Assembly (NCBI GenBank): GCA_031414805.1 | Contig: JANOQJ010000028.1 | Coordinates: forward strand, 1 to 64,000 | Direction of reading: 5' to 3' | DNA length: 64,000 nucleotides | Origin: JAAFIW01 sp031414805 | GTDB taxonomy: Bacteria > Pseudomonadota > Gammaproteobacteria > Burkholderiales > Burkholderiaceae_C | Made by a program: the position numbers and the translations under genes | Notes under the pieces: model-generated | The model's database searches: none | Told to the model about the DNA's origin: nothing | What the model saw: only the letters and a program-made list of their open reading frames with translations | Shown here: in pieces, positions 1 to 8,800 of the stretch | Position numbering within the stretch: position 1 is the stretch's first letter | How the letters are laid out: each line of letters starts with the position of its first letter

Positions 1-1
1 C

Positions 2-1465
2 GTGACCGACATCAGCTACGACAACAAAAACACCGATGGCAGCCTGAACCGATATGACCCGGCTACGGGGCAAGGCATGACCGATGAGTACATGGCCGAC
101 CGCGCGTCCATGCTCAAGTGGAACCTCACGCGGAATTTGGCTAACGCCAGTTCGGCCACCGCCACATTGCAAGGCCAGCCCGGCATGCATTTCGAAGATC
201 GCAAAACCGGCATCGAGTTTGACCTGGGCCTACCCAACAACGTGGTAGACAAGCGCCAGACCATCTTTGGCGGCGATGGCGCGGACATCATCACCGGCAA
301 GAAACTGGCTGACCGCCTGTACGGCGGCGCAGGTGTCGACACCCTGGACGGCCAGGGCGGCAACGACTACCTGGAAGGCGGCACGGGCGGTGATGTGCTC
401 ATTGGCGGCGCAGGTAACGACACCCTGGTGGGTGGCCAGGGCATTGACGAGTACCGCTTCACCGGCTCCTTTGGCAACGACAACATCACAGACAGCGACG
501 GCCTGGGCAGCATCGTCATCAACAGCATCGTTATCACCAGCGCCGTGAAGGTGCAAGACAACCTGTGGGAGTCAGCCGACAAAACCCTGATCTTCGTGCG
601 CGTGCCCGCCGGTGCCAACGCAGCCGGGCAAACCACCTACAACCTCATCATCGGCCAGCGCACCACCCCGGGCGGCACCCAGATTGACGGCACCATCACC
701 GTCAACAACTTCAAGGACGGCGACCTGGGCATTACCCTGGGAATAGACACCACCCCCAAACCCAACCTGGGCTTTACCGTGGTGGGCAGCTTTGGCGACA
801 GCCAGCACTACCGCTTTGACCCGACCGTGCAGCTTCCCGGACTACAGATCGACGCAGGCATCGGCAACGACCTGATTGGCGGCAGCACCAAAGCCGAAAC
901 CCTGATCGGTAGCGACGGCAACGACTTTCTGGCCGGTGGCGGCGGGGCTGACGTGCTGCTGGGCGGGGCCGGGTATGACTGGCTGGTGGCTGATGTGCAG
1001 GCCACCGGCAACGGGGGGTTGAACGCCAGTGGGCAACTCAATACGCCGCCACCTGGATTTGAGACTGCCAGCATCTTCAGCGCAGCCTTTACCGGCACCA
1101 GCAGCGCCTTTCAAGGGTACAACTGGGCCTCTTACGTCAATGACAACTCACGGGTCAGCGTGCCAGCGGGCACAAGCCAGAGCGGAGACACAAACGCGGT
1201 GTATTTGAATGGTGGCAGCGGCAGCGACATGCTGTGGGGCTCGGCGGGCAACGACATTCTGGATGGCGGGGAAGGGGACGACCTGGATGCGCTCAACGGC
1301 GGGTGGGGCGACGATTTGCTGCTGGGCGGAGAAGGCTCGGACGCGCTGGACGGTGATGCCACGTACTGGGGTCGGATTGACGTGACCCGCTATGGACAAG
1401 ACCGCTTGTATGGCCGACGGGGCAATGACTGGATGCAGCTCAATCGGTTGCTACTGAAAACGTAG
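2..1465 (+). CDS. RTX calcium-binding exoprotein, C-terminal part (5' end outside window)
   Basis: The reading frame is open at the window edge, so the true start lies upstream. The visible 487 residues contain GGxGxD-type RTX nonapeptides (about residues 90-145, 285-325 and 400-460) that fold into calcium-binding beta-rolls after type I secretion. Residues before the first repeat align with the part of the 2255-aa RTX lipase at 5877-12644 that follows its hydrolase domain, so the missing N-terminus is probably a lipase-like domain. From about 270 to 1420 the DNA is nearly identical to that gene. The protein stops just after DRLYG, where the paralogue continues for about 1300 residues. The last codons are written by an interspersed repeat. 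A T1SS signal seems lost, so the product may not be exported. Confidence 0.85.
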   Translation: MTDISYDNKNTDGSLNRYDPATGQGMTDEYMADRASMLKWNLTRNLANASSATATLQGQPGMHFEDRKTGIEFDLGLPNNVVDKRQTIFGGDGADIITGKKLADRLYGGAGVDTLDGQGGNDYLEGGTGGDVLIGGAGNDTLVGGQGIDEYRFTGSFGNDNITDSDGLGSIVINSIVITSAVKVQDNLWESADKTLIFVRVPAGANAAGQTTYNLIIGQRTTPGGTQIDGTITVNNFKDGDLGITLGIDTTPKPNLGFTVVGSFGDSQHYRFDPTVQLPGLQIDAGIGNDLIGGSTKAETLIGSDGNDFLAGGGGADVLLGGAGYDWLVADVQATGNGGLNASGQLNTPPPGFETASIFSAAFTGTSSAFQGYNWASYVNDNSRVSVPAGTSQSGDTNAVYLNGGSGSDMLWGSAGNDILDGGEGDDLDALNGGWGDDLLLGGEGSDALDGDATYWGRIDVTRYGQDRLYGRRGNDWMQLNRLLLKT

Positions 1466-1509
1466 CCAACAAATCAGTATTTACAAGGGCGGATGGCCGA
1501 TTTGGCTTG
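1448..1509 (+). repeat. Short interspersed repeat, copy 1
   Basis: The core reads CAGTATTTACAAGGGCGG and is followed by a GGCCGATTTGGCTT end. It matches the copies at 4947, 12652, 15356 and 18299. Its 5' arm (TTGCTACTG...GTAGC) supplies the final codons and stop of the upstream RTX gene. Small repeats of this kind are scattered in Comamonadaceae chromosomes. Confidence 0.75.
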
Positions 1510-1668
1510 TAAATGTGTAAGTGAGCAGAAAACGTGCCCTGGCTGCACTAGTACAACCCCCTCCTAATTTGTCGTTACACGACGTAAAAGCTGATGTTGC
1601 GGCTGTCTAAATCACAAATAATTAAATGATTGGAAGCAGGCTGGCACTACTAGGCGATGGGCGCACTG

Positions 1669-1694
1669 CAAAAGGGACGGCACAAAACAATGAA
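1669..1694 (+). repeat. Direct repeat upstream of RTX module 2 (copy a)
   Basis: CAAAAGGGACGGC followed by an AAAACAATGAA block is shared almost exactly with 5253-5277. Both copies lie 48-90 bases before the small gene that precedes an RTX gene. They suggest the small gene plus RTX gene unit was duplicated together with its upstream DNA. No other feature was found in the 290-base gap after the first RTX gene apart from this and the interspersed repeat. Confidence 0.6.
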
Positions 1695-1757
1695 AAAGAA
1701 ACGTAAGTTAATTCGATTTAGAAAAAACCCATCAATTGACACCAAGGAAACCCGCAA

Positions 1758-2756
1758 ATGACTGATCACGACCAAACCAACAATCGATTGCACACCGTGT
1801 ATTTGCGGTCGGTGCGAAAAATATGCATGAACAGATTGACCTCACTGATTTATGCAACGCTGGCGGGCCTGTGCTGTGTTTCACTATTAGCGCAAGCCGG
1901 CGAGGTTCCCAAATCAATACCCGATGTTTGTGACCGCGAGTGGGACCGTATCAAGGGCATACCGCCAATGCAAAAACCCGAACTCGACCGAATATTGCGC
2001 GCACCCGACAAGGTAGAGGCGGTCGTGCTGTATACCGGCGAGGCAATCCCCATCAACATACACAAACCCAGCCAGGGTTTGGCTGATTTGTATTACTTGC
2101 TGGCCCGTTTGCCCTTTGTTATTGGCGCGGAAGAATTGCCCACAGAGGCACAGCGAGATGAATGGCTGGACAAAGCAGCCAGTCTTGGCCATGTATCTGC
2201 CAAAGCAGCCCTGCTGCGACTTCGGTATTTAAGCAAAGACACCGCAACCGATAAAAGGCCCACACGTAAAGAATATTTGCTTGCGGCACTGGATGCAGGG
2301 CAAGCCGGAGACCCAGAGTTTGCGGCCGTGTTGATGGATACCGCGCAAGACAGGAACGCGCCCTTTCATTGCCGACCAGAAGACCGCAACAAATCACCCA
2401 CCGCAAATGGCTGCAATGCACAAGATGTGGTCAAGCCGATTGAGACCCGAAAGTGGGCAGAAGCGGCGGCATTGGGGGGACATCCACATGCCAAAAATCT
2501 GCTATGCACCATGCATTTTTTCGGCACGTATCCGCAACTGGGATTTGAAAAGGATGAAAAGCTGGCATTTCAATGGTGTTGGGCTACGCACCAGACAGCA
2601 TGCTCAGTTAGTTGGAACGTCGGCCTACTTTCTTCCATGTACGAAAACGGAAAAGGTACGGATGTCGACCTTGAAAAGGCAAAAGCTTTACGAAAAAAAT
2701 ATCCAACGCCATTTTATTTGCGTACCTTCACCTATTTTCCTTTAATTGCCCGATAA
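1758..2756 (+). CDS. Exported Sel1-repeat-like protein preceding the RTX metalloprotease
   Basis: 332 residues. A hydrophobic segment at residues 27-46 (from LTSLIYATLAG) looks like a signal sequence or membrane anchor. Later segments such as WAEAAALGGHPHAKNLLC (about 233-250) and MYENGKGTDVDLEKAKAL (about 294-311) fit Sel1/TPR-like repeats, helical hairpins used for protein binding. ATG 1758 is preceded by AAGGAA at nine bases and is preferred. ATG 1827 would give a conventional signal peptide but has no clear ribosome site. It lies 24 bases before the RTX protease. Sel1 proteins are known as immunity proteins for some lipase effectors, so a partner or immunity role is possible, but this is inference. 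Confidence 0.7.
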   Translation: MTDHDQTNNRLHTVYLRSVRKICMNRLTSLIYATLAGLCCVSLLAQAGEVPKSIPDVCDREWDRIKGIPPMQKPELDRILRAPDKVEAVVLYTGEAIPINIHKPSQGLADLYYLLARLPFVIGAEELPTEAQRDEWLDKAASLGHVSAKAALLRLRYLSKDTATDKRPTRKEYLLAALDAGQAGDPEFAAVLMDTAQDRNAPFHCRPEDRNKSPTANGCNAQDVVKPIETRKWAEAAALGGHPHAKNLLCTMHFFGTYPQLGFEKDEKLAFQWCWATHQTACSVSWNVGLLSSMYENGKGTDVDLEKAKALRKKYPTPFYLRTFTYFPLIAR

Positions 2757-2780
2757 ACAACCAACTGAATGGAGATTACT

Positions 2781-4733
2781 ATGGCAGATTTACAACTTCC
2801 AAGTGTTGACGCTATTTTGAGAGCTATTGTTCCAGTGAATTTCACCGGCGAGCCCGGCACCCCTCGCAATTTCTCCGACAAAACCAAAGATGGTACGCCC
2901 ATCAAGGTCTTCTTTTTGCAGACTTCTCCAGCCTACACCGCAGAGCAAATCGCAGGTGACGCTGGTAAAGCCGAACTCAATACCAGCTTTCAGAGTATTC
3001 GGCCAGCAGACCAAGCTCGCTTGCTTCAAAATACATTCGGTCAGTGGTCAGGACTGGCGAATATCAACTTTGTGGTCACCACCAACATGGCGGAGGCAGA
3101 TATCCGCGTGGGTGTTGGTTCGTACAACGGCAATTCTGCCAACGTCATTACCCCCAGACTGGACGGCTCTAATAAATTCTGGAACGACGTGTTTATCAGC
3201 CCGATTCGCTACAACCCGGCTGGATTTGGAAACAATTCTCCCGTTGAATTCTTTTCGCCGGGCAGGGTAGAAACCGGTGACTTGCTGCACGAAGTCGGTC
3301 ACGCCATTGGCTTGCAGCATCCAGCCATCGGTCAGGACGGCGGGACGTTGCCTGCTAGTTTCAACCACCTGTGGTTCAACGCCATGAGCAACCGCACCAA
3401 AGCCACCGATGGTTTTACTCCCACCACCCCCATGATCATGGACGCGGTCGGTTTGCAATCGATCTATGGTTTGCGCCCTGGACTCAACGCAGGCGACACC
3501 ACCCACCGGCTGGACTCCGCCGGTGGCCCCAACAGCAGTACGGCAGGTGACACCACCGGCAAATTGATATACGACACAGGCGGCCAAGACACGCTGGCTG
3601 CTGCATACATCGACGCAAACGGCAACATTGTTGTCAGCAGCAAGGACGCTCACATCGATTTAGGCCAAGGCCGATTCAGCTCCATCAACATGAGCGCCAA
3701 AGACCGCTACAACGTTGCGATCTGGTACGACAGCCTTATCGAAAACGCCATCGGCGGCAGTGGCAACGACACCATCATCGGCAACGACGCAAACACCCGC
3801 CTGGAAGGCGGGGATGGTCAAGACAACATCCAAGGCGGCAAGGGTGAAGACAAACTCTTCGGCGGCGCCAAGAGCGACACCCTGGACGGGGGTGACAACG
3901 ACGACACGTTGGATGGCGGCGCGGGTGACAACGCTATTGACACCCTCATCGGCGGTGCAGGCACAGATACCTACATCTTCAGCGGTAACTTTGGAAACGA
4001 CACCATCACCGACGCCGATGGTTCAGGGCGAATCCAGATTGACGGCAAAGCCATCACCAGTGCCAACCGGGTTCAATCCAACTTCTGGGAATCGGCTGAC
4101 AAACTGCAGTTCTTCTACAAAGTACCTGCTGGCACCGATGCCAGCGGCCAGACCACATTCAACCTCATCATCGGCCAGCGCACCACCCCCGGTGGCCCCC
4201 AGATCAATGGCACCATCATCGTCAAGAACTACAAGGACGGCGATCTGGGCATCACCCTGCCGGGCGTTGACATACCCAAACCCAATTCAGGCTTTCGCAT
4301 CGAAGGCAGCTTTGGCGACAGCCAGCACTACGTTGCCACCACAGCTAGCGCCTTGAGCAACTTTTCCGTCGCGTTTGAAACGGCGCAGACAGACAACGTG
4401 CCGTACATCGACGCGGGCCCCGGCAACGACCTCATTGGCGGCAGCACAGCCGCTGAAACGCTCATCGGGAATGACGGCAACGACTTCCTGGCCGGCGGCG
4501 GCGGGGCGGACGTGCTGCTGGGTGGGGCGGGGTATGACTGGCTGGTGGCTGATGTGCGGGCTGTAACAAATGGCGGGCTGAACGCCGGCGGACAACTCAA
4601 CCCGCCACCCCCTGGCTTTGAAACCGGTGTCATCTTCAGCGCTGCATTTACCAACACCACCACCGCTTTTCAAGGCTTCAATTGGGCCGCTTACCTCAAT
4701 GACAAAGTGGAGACGCCAGCGGGGTGTATTTGA
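2781..4733 (+). CDS. RTX serralysin-like zinc metalloprotease, C-terminus frameshifted
   Basis: The M10B zinc motif HEVGHAIGLQHP (residues 170-181) and a downstream MIMDAVGLQSIYG segment fit the Met-turn and end of the serralysin catalytic domain, which cleaves extracellular proteins. RTX nonapeptides follow (about 330-400 and 550-590), homologous to the two neighbouring RTX proteins. ATG 2781 is chosen over 2769 because GGAG lies seven bases upstream of it. Compared with the intact paralogue at 8350-8400, about 34 bases are missing near 4705, so the frame shifts and stops at 4733. The rest of the shared segment continues in another frame to 4945. Without the distal repeats and secretion signal, export is doubtful. 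The catalytic domain itself is intact. Confidence 0.85.
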   Translation: MADLQLPSVDAILRAIVPVNFTGEPGTPRNFSDKTKDGTPIKVFFLQTSPAYTAEQIAGDAGKAELNTSFQSIRPADQARLLQNTFGQWSGLANINFVVTTNMAEADIRVGVGSYNGNSANVITPRLDGSNKFWNDVFISPIRYNPAGFGNNSPVEFFSPGRVETGDLLHEVGHAIGLQHPAIGQDGGTLPASFNHLWFNAMSNRTKATDGFTPTTPMIMDAVGLQSIYGLRPGLNAGDTTHRLDSAGGPNSSTAGDTTGKLIYDTGGQDTLAAAYIDANGNIVVSSKDAHIDLGQGRFSSINMSAKDRYNVAIWYDSLIENAIGGSGNDTIIGNDANTRLEGGDGQDNIQGGKGEDKLFGGAKSDTLDGGDNDDTLDGGAGDNAIDTLIGGAGTDTYIFSGNFGNDTITDADGSGRIQIDGKAITSANRVQSNFWESADKLQFFYKVPAGTDASGQTTFNLIIGQRTTPGGPQINGTIIVKNYKDGDLGITLPGVDIPKPNSGFRIEGSFGDSQHYVATTASALSNFSVAFETAQTDNVPYIDAGPGNDLIGGSTAAETLIGNDGNDFLAGGGGADVLLGGAGYDWLVADVRAVTNGGLNAGGQLNPPPPGFETGVIFSAAFTNTTTAFQGFNWAAYLNDKVETPAGCI

Positions 4734-4945
4734 ATGGGGGCAGCGGCAGCGACATGCTGTGGGGCTCGGCGGGAAACGACATTCTGGAAGGCGGCGAGGG
4801 CGACTACCTGGATGCCTTGAACGGTGGGTGGGGCGACGATTTGCTGTTGGGCGGAGAAGGCTCGGACGCGCTGGACGGCGATGCCATGTACTGGGGCCGG
4901 ATTGACGTGACCCGCTATGGACAAGACCGGCTGTATGGCGATTGA
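4724..4945 (+). pseudogene. Out-of-frame 3' remnant of the RTX metalloprotease gene
   Basis: This frame encodes NGGSGSDMLWGSAGNDILEG and ends at DRLYGD. It is the direct continuation of the shared RTX segment present in frame in the genes at 2 and 5877. It is separated from the upstream frame by the 34-base deletion near 4705 and has no ribosome site of its own, so it is a remnant. It stops at the same residue as the first RTX gene, immediately before a copy of the interspersed repeat. Confidence 0.75.
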
Positions 4946-4946
4946 A

Positions 4947-5008
4947 TTGCTCCTGAAATTGTAGCAATTAGACCAGTATTTACAAGGGCGGTTGGCCGAT
5001 TTGGCTTT
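4947..5008 (+). repeat. Short interspersed repeat, copy 2
   Basis: CAGTATTTACAAGGGCGG core with TTGGCCGATTTGGCTT end, closely matching copy 1. It lies directly after the broken RTX protease frame. The remaining intergenic DNA to 5324 holds the second direct repeat copy at 5253-5277 and nothing else recognisable. Confidence 0.75.
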
Positions 5009-5252
5009 AAAACGGGTAGTAAGTGCATGCCAGCAGCGATTTACTCTAAAAAAAGGAGCGGACTAACCAAGCAATACAAGTGGCTGAACAACCAAAAGAC
5101 ACAGAACCGTGGAAACCGACTGCGTCTGTTGAAACGCTGAGAAACATCTGTCTTCACATCAGTGCGCGGAGAATTGCTACTTGTCACGAAATAGGCAAAA
5201 ACAGTTGGTAAAAGCTGAAGGGTGGCGGCGTATTGAGCACAACACCAGATCA

Positions 5253-5277
5253 CAAAAGGGACGGCGAAAACAATGAA
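5253..5277 (+). repeat. Direct repeat upstream of RTX module 3 (copy b)
   Basis: Nearly identical to 1669-1694 (CAAAAGGGACGGC then AAAACAATGAA). It lies 47 bases before the small gene at 5325 and marks the second unit of the duplicated module. Confidence 0.6.
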
Positions 5278-5324
5278 TAACGCAAACAGTTTGATCTATT
5301 CAGACTTAACAACTCGAGGCGAAT

Positions 5325-5861
5325 ATGCAAACCGAACATGATCCATCCAATCACTGTGCCAACCGGATCAAAAGGTGGCTGCGGATTTTACTGATTGCAT
5401 CACCCGTTCTTTTGCCTGCGGGTTGCGGTGGGTATGCGTTTTACCAGGATCAACAAAAGAAACGTGCTGATGCGTTGGTTGACCGGTTGTGTAGCCAAGA
5501 CGGGGGACTGACGGTGTATGAACAAGTGATGGCACCGGCGCATTACTTTAAATCGCCAGAGGGTGCACCTCATACACCTTTGGAGAACAAAACGAATAGT
5601 CTGAAAGATATTATTGTTGAACGAAATTTAGCAGAAGTAAATATCCGAGCGAGGGAACCGAGGGTAATTCGACGTGAATCTGTTTTCGTACGCCGAACAG
5701 ACAACAAAATTATTGCACGGTCTATCTGGTATGTTCGCTACGGGGGCCTGCCGTTCTATATCGCTTGGCTTGCAAAATATACTGACACCTACTCATGCTC
5801 GGCTCGAACTATCAATAGAGATGACACTTTATATATCAATTTTCCTCAACCCAAAAACTAA
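5325..5861 (+). CDS. Small membrane-anchored protein preceding the RTX lipase, unknown function
   Basis: 178 residues that I do not recognise as a named family. Residues 18-40 contain basic residues and then a hydrophobic stretch ending in LLPAGCGG, which reads as a lipobox or single membrane anchor (Cys about 34). The rest is hydrophilic with scattered Cys and is predicted periplasmic. It sits 15 bases before the RTX lipase in the same orientation, the same arrangement as the exported Sel1-like protein before the RTX protease. An accessory or self-protection role for the lipase is plausible but unproven. Base composition is more AT-rich than the host genes downstream. Confidence 0.6.
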   Translation: MQTEHDPSNHCANRIKRWLRILLIASPVLLPAGCGGYAFYQDQQKKRADALVDRLCSQDGGLTVYEQVMAPAHYFKSPEGAPHTPLENKTNSLKDIIVERNLAEVNIRAREPRVIRRESVFVRRTDNKIIARSIWYVRYGGLPFYIAWLAKYTDTYSCSARTINRDDTLYINFPQPKN

Positions 5862-5876
5862 AGTAAAGGGAATTTT

Positions 5877-8800
5877 ATGACTACAGCACAAAAGCTCTTG
5901 GACTTGGCAGAGATTGGTCATTTGGCATATGGTCAATATGAAAAACCTGGAAAAATAGTTCAAGATAGAAATATACTTCCAGATTTAAACGGACGAAGCC
6001 CATTTGCTCAAGCGCAGATCGATAAAATCGGCGTACGGTTCGAAATAGCCATCCCCACCTACAACGACATCGCTGCCCCTGGCGGTAGCGGTACTGGTTT
6101 CGATGCCACTGTTTTGAGAGGCGTGCAATCGGACAATAACGGACAACTGTACATATCAATAAGAGGCACCAAACAACCCGAAGATTTCAGTTCAAGCGCA
6201 ATGATCGCCGGTAGAGGCGCAGCTTTTGACCAAATCGTGGCCATGTACAACTGGTGGATGCGTGTGGGCACGGCAGCAGGCAGCAACGTTGCGCAGTATA
6301 CGATTCAGATATCGACAACCCAATCCGCTTCAACGCTTTACAGCCAATCATCTGGCTCAACAAACACTATATATTACGATTTGGTGCGCGTGGCAGACAC
6401 CACAGCTACAGGCGAAGTCGCCCAATTACTGGCATCCGACCCGGATTTAAAAATAGATGTGGTTGGTACCTCACTAGGCGGGCATCTGGCAATGGCTTTT
6501 AACGGATTGTTTGGCGGGCAAGTCGGCCAGGCAGCCGCATTCAATAGCCCTGGTTTTTCGGCTGCCAGCGGTGTGAGTAACTTATTTTCCATGTTAGGTG
6601 GAACCCGACCTGTACCTGGCTCTGCAAATGTGCTGAATATTATTTCCGACGAAGCCAACAATGCAGGCAGTAGCTTGGAGATCATCGCTGGCTTGCACAG
6701 TGTGCCCGGGCAACGCATTGATATTCCCATTGAAAATCAGTTTGGCTCGAATGTGCCAGACCCCAGTTCTCCTCAATACAACCATGATCAGCGCCAAGTC
6801 GACGACAGCTTGGCCTTGTATTCGATTTTCCAAAAGCTACAGCCCGATTTAAGTATTCAAACTTACCGCACTCTCGTGAAAGCTGCATCGAATGGGCACA
6901 CGGCGAGTTTTGAAAACTTGGTCAATAGTTTGGAGTCAGCTTTTGGTTTACCCAAATCAAGTCTGACGGCCAGCAACGCAGGTCGCGAGGGTTTATACAT
7001 CGCATTCAACAGCATTTCTCAAGCCTTGGATACAACGCCCCTGTCACAACTGATGGGCCAGCTTCTCATTCGTCCTTCCACCGCGGATTTGCGAGCCAAT
7101 GCCCGCAATGATTTCGGTGCAATACTTGCCCTTGAACAACTCAGCCCTTTTTACGCGAGCGGCAAAGATGCGACCGCCAACACGGCGTTGGCAGCTTTTT
7201 GGCAAACCACCCGCCCAGCCGACTATGCAGCGTGGCTGGCCGATAGATCTGCAACGCCCACGACCTATACAGACAACTGGATAGCAGACCGTGCCACGTT
7301 ACTGGGACTGCTCGTTGACCGAAATACCAAAGACATTGGAAATAGCTTGTTGATACAGGGGCGCACCAATATTGACTACACGGATATAGACAGCCAGCAA
7401 ACCGTCTCGGTACGCCTGGGAGTACCTAACTCAGGAACGGTAATCGGCAAAGTATTGTTTGGCAGTAACGATCCTGGCCGTGTGGAAACGCTAACAGGCA
7501 GTGGTGTTGCAGACCGCCTCTACGGCGGCGCTGGCGTTGACACCCTGGACGGTAAAGGCGGCAACGACTATCTGGAGGGCGGCAGCGGGGGCGATGTGCT
7601 CATAGGCGGAGAAGGTAACGACATACTGGTCGGCGGGAGCGGCAACGACGTTTACAGCTTTACCGGCACCTTGTTCGGCAACGACACCATCACCGACAGC
7701 GACAGACAAGGCAGCATCCAGATCAGCGGCAGCGCCATCACCAGCGCCGTCAAAGTGCAAGACAACCTGTGGGAGTCAGCCGACAAAACCCTGATCTTCG
7801 TGCGCGTGCCCGCCGGTGCCAACGCAGCCGGGCAAACCACCTACGACCTCATCATCGGCCAGCGCACCACCCCGGGCGGCACCCAGATCAACGGCACCAT
7901 CACCGTTACAAACTGGCAAGACGGCGACCTGGGGCTGACTCTGGGTACAAGCACCATCCCCAAACCCAACTTGGGCTTTAGCGTGGTGGGCAGCTTTGGC
8001 GACAGCCAGCACTACCGCTTTGACCCGACCGTGCAGCTTCCCGGACTACAGATTGACGCGGGCACCGGCAACGACCTGATTGGCGGCAGCACCAAAGCCG
8101 AAACCCTGATCGGGGGCGACGGCAACGACTTTCTGGCCGGTGGCGGCGGGGCCGATGTGCTGCTGGGCGGGGCGGGGTATGACTGGCTGGTGGCCGATGT
8201 GCAGGCCACCGGCAACGGCGGGTTGAACGCCGGTGGGCAACTAAACACGCCGCCGTCTGGCTTTGAGACTGCCAGCATCTTCAGCGCAGCCTTTACCGGC
8301 ACCGACAGCGCCTTTCAAGGCTACAACTGGGCCTCTTACGTCAATGACAACGCACGGGTCAGCGTGCCAACGGGAACAAGCCAGAGTGGAGACACCAGCG
8401 GGGTGTATTTGAATGGGGGCAGCGGCAGCGACATGCTGTGGGGCTCAGCGGGCAACGACATTCTGGAAGGCGGCGAGGGCGACTACCTGGATGCCTTGAA
8501 CGGTGGGTGGGGCGACGATTTGCTGTTGGGCGGTGAGGGTTCCGACGCGCTGGACGGTGATGCCACGTACTGGGGTCGGATTGACGTGACCCGCTATGGA
8601 CAAGACCGCTTGTATGGTGGGCGGGGCAACGATGTGCTGTTTGGCGGGGGCAACAACGACCTGCTGTTTGGCGATGAGGGAGACGACCTGCTGGATGCCG
8701 ATGGCAGCGTGGTGCAGGCCAACCTGCTGAACTTTTGGGGCGGGGGCACTGGCAATGACCGTATTCTGACGACAGGCGGCGGCTTGACCCCACCACCCCA

